64,000 bases of DNA from positions 248,001-312,000 of the forward strand of contig JALRME010000002.1 of assembly GCA_026120035.1 (NCBI GenBank), in the 5' to 3' direction. The position numbers and the translations under genes are program-made. Shown here piece after piece: positions 32,744 through 43,210 of this stretch. Source of the stretch: Coleophoma eucalyptorum. Taxonomy: Eukaryota; Ascomycota; Leotiomycetes; Helotiales; Dermateaceae. The notes below the pieces were generated by a model, which did not search any database, was not told where the DNA came from, and saw only the letters and a list, made by a program, of their open reading frames with translations. Numbering within the stretch: position 1 is the first letter of the stretch; every line of letters starts with the position of its first letter.

Positions 32744-33718
32744 CTATTTATGCATCAAACCACCCGCCAACAACAGACTCTGGCCAGTGATATACCCTGT
32801 CTTAACAAACATCATAACAGCATTCGCACACTCCTCAGGTTCGCCAAGTCTATGCAGCGGAATCGAATCCACCAAACCAGGCACGGTATCAGCATTAGGA
32901 ATCATACCAGTGGCACCGATCATGGCAGGCGCAATATCGTTAACGCTGATATTGAACTGGGCGAGATGCGAAGACAGGTTCTTCATCATGGCTGTGAGCC
33001 CACCTTTCGATGCTGCGTAATCTGTGCAGAAAGCACATGTCAGCTTAATATCACATACCCGGCAAGAGGAATAATGCGCAAGGTAAAGGTAGGTAAATGG
33101 CACAACTTACGACAGCCATTCAAGCCCGCACCATATGCAGCAATACTGCTAACAAAAATGATCCTCCCCCACTTCTTCTCCTTCATCCCCTCCACACAGC
33201 CCTTCACGAGCAAGAAACTCGCCCGCAGATTCACATCCAGCGTATAGTCGAACTCCTCAACGGGGATCTCCCAGACATTGACGATGCGCTTGCCGTAGCC
33301 GGCATTGGAAAGTAGGATGTCGACGGTGGCGCCGGAATGGGCAGTTGCAATTGAAGTGTAGAGGTCAGTGATTTGTTGCGGGGAAGCGATGTCGACTTGG
33401 TGGGTGGAAATGCGGATAGATGGGTACGTAGATTTGAGTGACGTGACGAGCGCTTCGAGACTTGCGAGTGAGGTGCTGTATGTCAGGGCTAGGTGGGCAC
33501 CGTCTGCGGCGAGAGAGCGAGCACATGCTGAGCCAATTCTGGGGGAATCTATGTGTTAGCTGGGGGGTTTGTTGGATTAGGTTTTGGGTGTGTGAAAGCT
33601 TCCTCTGAGCATCCTTCGTGAATAGATATGAAGAAAGGAGACGAGAGTAAGTGTTGCATTACCCTCCAGAAGCCCCCGTCACCAAGGCAAGTTTGCCTTT
33701 GATATCGTTCTGCGCCAT
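32744..33718 (-). CDS. Short-chain dehydrogenase/reductase (3-oxoacyl-ACP reductase-like)
   Basis: Three exons (33718-33663, 33538-33111, 33021-32744) give 253 residues, the usual classical SDR length. Motifs: cofactor loop TGASGGIG, split by intron 1; an Asn-Ala-Gly motif in LLSNAGYG; catalytic Ser in IIFVSSIAAYG; and YAASK active-site Tyr/Lys directly after intron 2. No targeting signal is seen. A basic or polar residue follows the first strand (TYSTS), so NADP preference is plausible but not certain. The substrate cannot be inferred. It sits head-to-tail behind the flavo-oxidase gene with a 1-kb gap, so co-regulation is possible but unproven. Confidence 0.92.
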
Positions 33719-34533
33719 CGCGACTTCCCCCCTTTAATTTCTCAAGGGCTTTAAGTTTCTGTATGTACTTGATCCCGTCGAACACCAGGTATGCGGGGTG
33801 GTAGCGGGGTAAAAAGCTTCTTCAATTTCTCAAGCAGAGAGTGCCTATCGTCGTCGTAACTGCCGTGTAAAGTTCTTTTGATATTTTGAACAAAAAGATA
33901 CCGTCAAGACGTTCAGAGGAAAAATTAACCAGAGAGTTGGGAATGCCTTTCTATAAGATAAACAATGGCTCCGTTAGAGCTCTCTAAATCGAGAGGTGTC
34001 GTGGTGGTCAATTCCGGGGCCGTCAAACCCCGATGTGCTTCCCCACTATTGTCGGAGTAGTTCTACTGTAGCACCGGCTATTGACTGTTGCGGCCCAGGT
34101 GATTCCTGGGGCAGTCAAGAGCCGGAATAGCCGTGTCTCTGGGCGCGGAAAGTTCAGTGCCAGGAGAATTAGTCTGATCACTAAGATTATTCCGAACAGA
34201 AAAGTTAGATGGGGTTGTGCCTATTTGCTGCCACGAGCACGTGGAGCCGCCCGCGTCTCCAGACAGCGGCCCAAGCAGCTGCACTACCCTTGCGTAAGAC
34301 CTCAATCACTTCGATGGCAGAGATAAATGGGGAAAATTGAGGTATAGATACCCTGAAAGAGTATGATCAGACATTACGTATATACGGGACTCCTATCTAA
34401 TCTCCTGGCGCATCAAGACATAAAAGCCTTCTGTATCATATCCAGATAAAACCATAAATTGCTCAAAGAACCCCCAAATGCCTGACAAGCATGCTGAAAA
34501 CAACAAGAAGAAATGCAGAAAGAGCAGGCAGCT
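33719..34533. other. Spacer, no gene seen
   Basis: Contains an imperfect inverted pair CCGGCTATTGAC / GTCAAGAGCCGG around 34075-34125, but otherwise nothing recognisable. Confidence 0.4.
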
Positions 34534-36772
34534 CTATGTCGATTTATTTTCTAGTGGGCTTTGTGGGATAGGACCCTTTGTTATTGGGCTCGTAGGAATG
34601 GAGCTGATGGCCTTCTCGTTCTCGTCCTTGAGAATTGGGAGAGGTTTTCTCGACAAAGGGCTCGTCGGACTAGTTGGCGTCATGGAGCTGTGAGTACCGT
34701 TGGGTGAAATCATTGGCTCGTACTTCTCATTTGGCTCGTTAGGCAGTTTTTTCGTAATTTCGGGGCTGAGCGGTGGAGGCACAGCTTCGTCATTCAAACG
34801 CTTCTGTTCACGCTCCCTCTCTCGTTTCCTCTTCACTTTCTCCATAGCTTCTGCTGTCAATTCTTGCTTATGCATAAGCTCCAGCACGTCCTTCTTCCGG
34901 GTACGTCGATCACCGATCATAATGACCACACCAGCAGTGATGTTGACTGTAATAGAGCAGCATAGAATCACCGTGGTCAGGGCAAACGGTCGGTGCTTGT
35001 AATTGATGGCCCACGTGCAGCTTCCCAAAGCAATCTGTAAGCATGAATGTGCATCTAGCAAGCAAACAATGGCAACCAGGTAGCGAAGCGGAAATGCATG
35101 ATGAGTAGTGGTTTCGTGAGGCTTGTAGAAGGTATGTGACGCTGCAAACTTGTTCTGGTGATGTACAAGACGCTTCTGTTGCTTGGGGGATAACACCGAG
35201 AATTCCTCATCCTTGTTCCCAGCCTCTACATCTGCTGGCTGTAGAGGTGGAAGATCGTTTTTGTTTTCTAGCTTGGGCAAAGCTTGCTCTTTTCTCAGTC
35301 GCCAAGTGAGATGGTGATAATGGGCTATGAAACACATGTGATAGGTGTCGACTATACGAAATGGTGCCAATCCATCTCCCATGATGGCAAAGAGTGCAAC
35401 CATGATTTCGTCAATGACGTTGATGATATAGTCCTGTTTTCCTCCCACATTGATCCAGCCTATTTATGATAAGTTTATGCTTTCTAGAATGGAGATTGGA
35501 GATATACCGATCAAAAACAGTACCCAAGCAAGTCCAAAAAGAGTGATTAACGTTGCATATAACGTAACGAAGAAGCCGAGCGCTATGCCCGTCAGCATTT
35601 TTCAATATAGTTTCTTGGGGAAACTTACGCCTTTTCACGTATTGCCCAAATCCTCTCATACTCCGCTTGAACTTTGATCGTTTTGAATGAAGCATATGTC
35701 GCACATGATCGTTCAACTCTGCTCTGTCCTCAGCAGACCAACCATCTAGGTTGATGCCGTGAGGTAGAACAGCATAATGCCCTTCGGTAGGTCTCGATGT
35801 AATAGACGCCGACGTATCTGTCCGGCTCAATTCATTCCGTGTCCTCTCATCCGTGTAGTACGAATCCTGATCGCCATCCTGTGGAGCTGAAGTGGGTATT
35901 TCTTGATCTTCCGGACGGCGAGTGAGTGTATAAGTAGGTCGACGATTGACCAACCAACCAAGCTGAGGTACAAAAAGAGAATTCTGCACGTTTGTAAGGG
36001 TATTGAGCGTTGAAACTTCAGGGTCTATCGAAAATTAGTGACTAAACACAAGCATTAGGGGAAAAAACATACCAACAAGATCCAAAACATCCACCAACCC
36101 CGACTCATATTCTGATTCACCCTGCGAAGGCGGTGGTGCACCATTGGTCTGATCCGCACGTGTCGAGCTTCGGAACATTCGCCCTCGAGATCTCTTCGGT
36201 GCTGATGTTGGCTGCGAACTTGGGCGGTCTTCTTGGAACGTTGGGAACGCTTCGGAACTCGCTCCTACCTGGGCACCTTCAGTAATGTTCGGCATGTGCG
36301 CCTGCATATGCGATTGAGATCCCCTTGGAGCCAATCCCAGGGTGCGGAACTCGGGTGAGTTCAGATAAAGTCTTTGAGGCTCGGAATTGCTTCGTCGTCG
36401 TCCGCCATGTTCAGGATCAGCTCGAATCTCTGCGGTCTCGCTGATTGGAGAAGCACCAGGAGCATAGTCCTGTGCTAGCGTCCCAGCAGTTGATGTATAG
36501 GATGGGAAGCGTCTTATCCGGATACTTGGTCGTTGCTGTGAGGCGCCTGAGTCAATCGACATGAACCTTGGTCGCGCTCGTGGTGAATCGGAGGGATTAT
36601 TGATCGAGGCATACTGGATTGCTGGAGAACCTGATCGCGAGTTTGAAGCCGCCGGCCGGCCGGACTCTATTGATGGCTGTCGACTCGACCCAAGATGCGG
36701 TTGTGATGTCGCAGAGGACGGTCTCAGTTGTGGAGAGGAGGGATTCGACGTTGAGGAGTTCTTTGGTGGCAT
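34534..36772 (-). CDS. DUF2985 integral membrane protein
   Basis: Four exons (36772-36073, 36024-35629, 35582-35508, 35459-34534) give 698 residues. The N-terminal half is disordered and Ser/Pro/Arg-rich (MPPKNSSTSNPSSPQLRPSS). The conserved core follows: SMRGFGQYVKRP then LGFFVTLYATLITLFGLAWV (membrane helix), GWINVGGKQDYIINVIDEIM, GDGLAPFRIVDTYHM, HYHHLTWR, and further helices RYLVAIVCLLDAHSCLQIAL and TVILCCSITVNITAGVVIMI. A basic coiled segment (KVKRKREREREQKR) and a long Ser/Pro tail end the protein. The family is widespread in ascomycetes and of unknown function; long cytosolic tails suggest a phosphorylated scaffold. The start is chosen by the family-like MPPK N-terminus. Confidence 0.88.
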
Positions 36773-38745
36773 AGCTTCGTAATCTTGCAGCCAGTGCTCG
36801 CGTCGCAGTGACCGTCGCAACGGGGATCAACACACTCCAGCAGCAACAACACAACGCAGCAGCCTTAGATGGCACAAAGGTCAGCGGTTGGATTGTGGTC
36901 GGCAAGTCATAAACGGATGAAGTTGATGATAATTGACAGCTAAGACCGGGTGAGAATTGGAATGTGGTAGATGGAGGAGGGTGGAGGTCTACAATTTAGG
37001 AAGCCGGGATCCGTCGTGCTGTTTTTCTGCAGCATGCAGCGGAGATGCTTGCTGAGTCAATGCGACTCGGATTATGGCAGAAGCGGGACTCGACGAACAA
37101 TGAATGGAGGAGGGCGAAAGAAAAACTCAGGAGTGGACTGAACTGGATTGGACCCTGTATCTGTACGTGGCTGACTGAGCCAACTTTGCTTTCGCATACA
37201 GCCGTGGAAGGCCTCGCTGCAACTCTCCGTCTCACGAGCGATGAGGAGGATCAATAACAGTCAAATTAGCGACTCAGTCGCGCATCGTCCCAGCACAATC
37301 AGATAAGGCGCCACTTCGGGTTCGAGATTTGCGTTGCTCTACGTCATGGCTAGAAACAAAGTGCTGAAGCAAGATTTAACTGTGGAGGAATGTGCTGAAA
37401 TATGATCCACCGCTCGGTTTTCTATCTGATCTGACCAGCACACGCCCAGCTACGGTAGAAATCTCAGTCTATCTTGTCGTATCCGTGACGCGTGCTGGGC
37501 CGTCTGGCCCTCATTTCCAGCATTCTTTCTCTTCTTCTGGATCGGATCTTCAGACAAGCTTTTCTTTGTGCTGCCCTAGTCCGCTCAGGAACAGTGTGTC
37601 ACTTCCCGCCGTTACTGCATTGGGGTGGTTGACAGGTGTTTGACCTGATGTCGCATAAAAATCCAAAAGGAGACTTGGACATGGTATATGCTGGCCATCG
37701 ACAACTCAACTGATCATATTTGTTCTAAATCCTGTAGTGGATAGATAGACTGGCGGGCTACCTTTTTGTCTGGAGCGCCAGTCCAGCAATATCCATGCCT
37801 GATCTCTCGGTTGGCCTTTGCTTTCTTCCCTGCGCGGACATCATTTCCAACCTAGGCAAGCCAGGTGCCGCAGAGCGCAGTGCAAAAACACGACGGTATT
37901 TTGCATACGGTGGAGCATATTTGATGCCCATCTCAAAATTACTCGGCTTTGGCATGGGGTAAGAAACCGGCATATTCCATTAAGGTCTAAGACTTGGGAC
38001 AGTAATCACGACGCCTTCGTGATCATGCGGGCTTGAGACGGTTTTCCAGCCATGCTTCGGGAGACAAAAAGCAGTCTCTAGATACGCTACGACTTTTGGT
38101 AACCAAGCAGTCTCGAAGGGTCACGCTAGCAACTTGTCAACCCGTGTTGATCTTTGGACACGTGATCTAGATATCAGCTACCGGGGATTGGAGCCAGTGA
38201 ATCCAAAAAAGAAAGGGGATCAACGGAAGACAAGCAACGAGCTTTCCCTTTCAAGAAGCTATCTGATATCGAAGGTGCCAGCGAAGTGCCAGCCCCTGCC
38301 ACACTATCCGATTCCAAAATATTGGTACAAACTGACCTCCCATGCACGGGTAGCTAAAAGGCGTTGTTTTGCAAGCGCATGGATCCCATCCCCGGCTTCG
38401 AAAATACGCGCCTTGAAACATAGATTTCAGGTCTCAACCGAAATGGGCTTGGTATATGGGAAATATGATCTGCGTCATTATTTGCCACTTCTCCTTTTGT
38501 GCAGTTCAGGGCGGAAATAGGAATATGGGTGAGGCATGATTAAGTATGATGATGTGTACGCGTATTATGCACGTATACATTTGTACAAGAAGAGAACCAA
38601 AAATTTGCAGCTCGCTGCAGAATTTATGGGGCGAAAAGTCTAGATATGGTTTCTTGACCATTTTCCACCTTGCGTGTTATATCTACCTTTCGTCTATGCT
38701 GACTCACAACTCAATCAGTGATTCTTGAAAGATTTCGATCTGCTA
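36773..38745. other. 2-kb spacer, no gene supported
   Basis: Upstream of the DUF2985 gene and downstream of the GH12 gene. The longest frame (38134-38520, 128 codons, +) lacks any domain or codon regularity and is not called. Confidence 0.5.
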
Positions 38746-39706
38746 TTATGCCAAATCAATCTGCAGGGCAAGAGTAGCATTCATGACAGAGTCACCATAG
38801 AAAAACTCAGTCCTGGGTTGGTAGTTAGCGCTATCCAAGATTTATTCTCATAAATCGAAAGAAGAAAAACATACCCAGCATTCCCAACATTGACATAAGT
38901 AGTGGCAGCAAAGACATTCAAGTTCACCAATGCAAGTAACCAATCCTTCAAATCGCCCTCAAAAGTGCCATCGAACTGGGTGTCGGGTAGCAGCGAACTA
39001 ACAGTGATACCAGTATCACTATTCACACCCTGATACAACTTCCAGCTGGTACCAAAAAGGCTATCAATTGTAGCGGTAGGAGTTCCCCATCCGATTGGTA
39101 GTTGACCTCCTTCATACTGCAGCCACAACATCATTTCCTGGGAATCAGAAGACGTCGAGTCGCCGGAGACATCGTTGGTCATGAAATCATAGCAGATGTT
39201 GCCCTTGAAGGTGGTAGTGTTGGTGCGGGTCCAGTTGTAGGATGTTGGGATGGAGGAGATAGCATTAACGGTGTTCTCGAGATTTTGCGTCAGTCCGACG
39301 AAGGAGTAGCCCTTGGGAACATTATTCCTGAAGTATTTGTTAGCCCTTCTTTATCTACTGCTGTATACAAATACTATTCTTCTAAAGAAACTTACGTAGA
39401 CTCTACATATTCAATGTTCGCAACACTATCCCACTTCACACTCTGCGTCCCGTCCGAGGCGGTTGACATGGAATCATACACCGTGCACTGCGTGCCCACC
39501 GTTACATCGGCGTTGTACAGCATATTATATACAATCCATGGCGAGCTGTCGAGAATAATATAGTCCGCGGTGCCGCAAAGATCTGTGGATGCTTGAGCTG
39601 CGGCGGTAGTGGTGGTGGTTGCCGCATGGTTGGCATAGCGTGAGGGCGCGGCAAAAGCAGTAGAAAGAGAGATGAGGAAAGCCGCAACTTGGGTGAGGCA
39701 AGGCAT
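38746..39706 (-). CDS. Secreted GH12 endo-beta-1,4-glucanase / xyloglucanase
   Basis: Three exons (39706-39396, 39327-38875, 38812-38746) give 276 residues. A signal peptide covers residues 1-19 (QVAAFLISLSTAFA-AP), then a short Thr/Ala-rich linker and the GH12 jelly roll. Key parts: NICYDFMTNDVSG; the nucleophile Glu in QEMMLWLQYEGGQLPIG; DFKDW-like LKDWLLALVN; and the acid-base Glu in GTEFFYGDSVMNATLALQID at the C-terminus, restored by the last intron. GH12 enzymes cut beta-1,4-glucan or xyloglucan internally during plant cell wall decay. No carbohydrate-binding module is present. The start at 39706 places the signal peptide at the N-terminus; an in-frame upstream ATG at 39868 would bury it. 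Confidence 0.93.
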
Positions 39707-41509
39707 CCTGGAATAACCTTGGAGAAAATTGAAGAAAATTAAAACCCTACTGCTGATGTGTTGGGGTATGAGGAGGAAACCGGAAATTGGATGAGAGTGA
39801 AGAAAAGAGTGACTAAAAAGAATGTACGAAGAAAGCAGAATGTAATTCAATAAGACACGAAACTTCAATCAATTCTCAAGATCCTCTCGGTCTTGGGAAC
39901 AAACGCAAAGCTTAAGAGACGGGAAATGAGACTCTTGATATACATCTTACCAAATTACCAAAAAAAAAAACCCACATTCTAGACCAGCCAAAATATGGGG
40001 AAACGTGATTAGATAACCTGGTCTCGTTAATTTTTCTGATGCCACTTGACTAGGAAGCATGTCTCGAGCTGAGGATGATCCGGAGATTTCTGAATGGGAA
40101 TCATATGTTTGCGCTGAGTAGTTTGATGGGAAGGATAACGGAAGTGATATATGTGAAACGGGCGATCTGCTAGGCCCGCGGTTTAGGGGTGTGGGGTTAA
40201 GTAGTACGGCAGTTCTTGGGGAGATGTGTCTTAAGCGAGGCGAATAGGGGTTGAGGGCAAATTTGGGGTTGGTTCTCAGATGAGTTCATAAATCTTCTCA
40301 ATACCTTATACTTTGCCATCCAATTCATTGGATATTAAGAGATATTAAACAAGAAAGAAAAGATGTGTATTGTAGGGGGCATTGGAAATCGGCAGTTGGC
40401 CGCTCGCTTGTGGAAAGGTGAGTGCTGGACCCACTCAACTCTTAACGAGATGTAGCCAGGAATATTGATGCTGTATGATCGATATAGAATTGTCGAATAG
40501 TCATATGAGCTATTCAAATCCACTTCAGCAGTTGCATGCTATTGTCCATGGAAAATAGTAAGCCTCATTGAGAAATTGTTTAACTATTGTAACTCTGAAG
40601 GACTAGCGGTAAGGTAGCTATGAAGAAACTGAAGAACCTATAAGTGCTAAGCAGGCTATATTCTCAGAATTAACTTTTGGGTTGACCTTTTCTCATGCTA
40701 TACGAAAGATCTTCTGAAAATTCATTATATCAAGCACCCAAGGACAGGACTCACATCTTCCACATCAGCTAATGATCTCGCGTTTCTGGACCCGGACGAA
40801 TGTAGTTTGCTGCTTCTTTGGTTTAATCTATCTCAATAAGGCTTGTGAAAACAAATCCTAGATTTTATCAATTCTACTCCGAAAACTGAGAGTTTTATCA
40901 CCCTTGTACGTATTCACAACAGCTGTGAGACATATATATATATCAATAGCGCCCAATGACATTGTCCCAGCTAGTTTATCTGGCCACCTTTCGATGAGCT
41001 AGCTTCGCAAAAGGCTTTAATTGGAACTATGCATATCCCTGCCACGGATTGTGATGTAGGACAGTTATAAATGAAAGGAAGTCAAATCAAGATACCGGAT
41101 TTTGCAACTGATATTGCTCCACCATCTCAGAAGCTTTTGGTCATCTAATTTCGGAGGCTACGTGTTTTCAGAGTCGATTTTCCAAACTATATATGTGTGT
41201 GTTTATCGGCGGCTGTTATGCAAATCTAGACATACTCCAAAATGAGGATTTATTGTAGTTATTTGCTTCAGAAGGACTATGAGTGGCCCAGGGCATTCGC
41301 GAAGGATTAGGCTGTGCCGGGATTTATATAACGATTTTGAAAATTATTGCCCGGTGGTGCATAATCACTACTTAATTACTCAAGCTCTTCTGGCTCAACT
41401 TGTTCAAATTTATAATCCTCTGTCTTTGTGTCCTTCAGTTCCCAATTTTAGATAAGTGCTCTTTGAGATACTTTGGTTCTATTTACAATTCCCCAGTGAA
41501 TTCATCTTC
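39707..41509. other. 1.8-kb AT-rich spacer
   Basis: Upstream region of the GH12 gene and 3' flank of the MOSC fusion gene. Only short frames are present and none is supported. Confidence 0.5.
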
Positions 41510-43210
41510 TCATATTTCCAACTCGATATGCCCAATCCCTCTCGAAACACAACTCAACATAGAACCACACTTTTCATCATCGATCAAGCCTGTTCCTCTA
41601 TGTTCTACCCTTCCCTTCCTAACTCCAACTCTGCACGTCCCACAATTACCAACCTCACAACTGCTAGGTATGTCGAGTCCGGCATCTCTCAGTACATCCA
41701 AGAGTGTCTGCTCTGATTCAACATTAAGCCTTTTCTGAGATTTGACAAGTTCAACTGAGAAGGGATCCCCGGAAGTGGTAGCGGCAAAGGCTTCGGAATG
41801 AATATTTGTTGCAGGGAAACTAAGCTCGCGTGCTGTACTGTTCACAGCTGTGAGAAGACGTCCAGGACCACAAATATATATATGAGTTTGGCTTTTAGCT
41901 TTGCCAATGATCTTGGGAAGATCTAAACGCTGGCCTTGTGATCCATCAAGAACTGTGACATTTTTGCCATGGGGCGCGAGTTCTTCCTTGAAGGCAATAT
42001 CATAAGACCTCTTGACTGCGTAATATAGGTGGTACTTTGCACTTTGGTTAAGCAACTTGGTTGCAGATGCAATGAAGGCTGTAATACCGATCCCTCCCGC
42101 TATAAAAATATGCTCATCAGCTGCCTTGTTCAAGGCGAAGTCTGATTTCATCTCCCCAAATGTAAGAATACCCCCTACAGATACTTTTTCGTGTATATAT
42201 TGTGAGCCACCGCGGCCTGATTCTTCCAAGGCAATCCCCAAAGTGAAACAATTACTATCTCCCTTGACCACAGAGTAAGCTCTTACCAACTTGCCGTCCT
42301 TGCCTAGTTTCACGCGAATATGTGTACCAGGCTCGGCCTTTCTTGGGGTTTCGCCCGGATGTAGTGCTTCAAATTCGAAAGCTGCAATTTTTGGTGTTTG
42401 TTTCTGCCTACGCACGAGTCGATATTGAGTCCACTTTAAAACATCCATACCACCTCCTTGTAACCTCATGTTTTCGTTCAAGAAAACTTTCTTCAGCCTA
42501 TTCTCGAATATCGTACGTATCTCAAGTCCCAGCTCAGGTAATACAGATAGTTCCATCATGGCCTTTTCATCTTTGCGGTACGGCTCGTCATATAAATATT
42601 TTTGCAGATTTCTGATTGTCCATTGCGGGTATTTTCTTTCCACCAGAACGATTTCGTCTCCAGGCTGCAAGATTCCTTCTCTCAATACTCGATAATACCA
42701 CCCAGTACGTCCTGCATTCTGACTGAGAATGCTCATGTTCCGTAATTCGAAACGATGATTGAGTTTGTAACAAGGTTGTCTCGGTTCGCTGACTTGGACG
42801 AGGACTTCTTTCCCCAGGCTCAAGATATCACCAATACATATATTGCTCTCCTCAACGACTTGGCTTACGATGTTTTCGCCGAATCCACCAGCCGTGAATA
42901 AATGCGTATTGAAAGGATACTCAATCTGCCATTGCTTATAATGCTGAGAAGCATAATGTAACAGAGCTTTATCGGGTCCCCCATGGTGCTCGTATGCTTG
43001 CTCGTCGCCTTCGCAGCCAAGGACGGTGACTCTGACAGGTTTAGTGAGAGGAGATTTGTAGATTGCTGATGGATCAGAGAGTCCAAAACATGGCTTGACT
43101 TTGCCTGTTCGTACCTGGATGACCTTATCGCGCTTGAAAGCTCTCGCCGAGGCAGTGGCAGTGGTCGCGTCCTGTATCGCCATCGTCGTTGCCAGAAGGT
43201 TTAATATCAC
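41510..43210 (-). CDS. YiiM-like MOSC domain fused to ferredoxin reductase with C-terminal 2Fe-2S
   Basis: A single exon of 566 residues. Residues about 28-185 form a MOSC domain with HHGGPDKALLHY, GGFGENI, and SEPRQPCYKL, whose Cys147 sits where YiiM-type proteins bind the molybdenum cofactor. A 3-alpha segment (YPQWTIRNLQKYLY) follows. Residues about 260-470 are a phthalate-dioxygenase-reductase-like flavin/NAD module: VRAYSVV, FIAGGIGITAF, YICGP. A plant-type 2Fe-2S domain ends the protein with Cys518, Cys523, Cys526 and Cys554. This suggests a self-sufficient chain NAD(P)H - flavin - FeS - Mo. MOSC enzymes such as mARC, YcbX and YiiM reduce N-hydroxylated compounds; the same activity here is inference. 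Met10 (43183) is an equally good start. It lacks introns in an intron-rich neighbourhood. Confidence 0.92.
   Translation of the reverse strand: MILNLLATTMAIQDATTATASARAFKRDKVIQVRTGKVKPCFGLSDPSAIYKSPLTKPVRVTVLGCEGDEQAYEHHGGPDKALLHYASQHYKQWQIEYPFNTHLFTAGGFGENIVSQVVEESNICIGDILSLGKEVLVQVSEPRQPCYKLNHRFELRNMSILSQNAGRTGWYYRVLREGILQPGDEIVLVERKYPQWTIRNLQKYLYDEPYRKDEKAMMELSVLPELGLEIRTIFENRLKKVFLNENMRLQGGGMDVLKWTQYRLVRRQKQTPKIAAFEFEALHPGETPRKAEPGTHIRVKLGKDGKLVRAYSVVKGDSNCFTLGIALEESGRGGSQYIHEKVSVGGILTFGEMKSDFALNKAADEHIFIAGGIGITAFIASATKLLNQSAKYHLYYAVKRSYDIAFKEELAPHGKNVTVLDGSQGQRLDLPKIIGKAKSQTHIYICGPGRLLTAVNSTARELSFPATNIHSEAFAATTSGDPFSVELVKSQKRLNVESEQTLLDVLRDAGLDIPSSCEVGNCGTCRVGVRKGRVEHRGTGLIDDEKCGSMLSCVSRGIGHIELEI

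Noticed and set aside
38134..38520. 128-codon plus-strand frame
   Set aside because: No family resemblance, no introns or partner frames, and sequence character does not differ from the surrounding spacer.
41400..41738. 112-codon plus-strand frame
   Set aside because: It lies largely opposite the end of the MOSC-reductase gene and reads as its antisense shadow.
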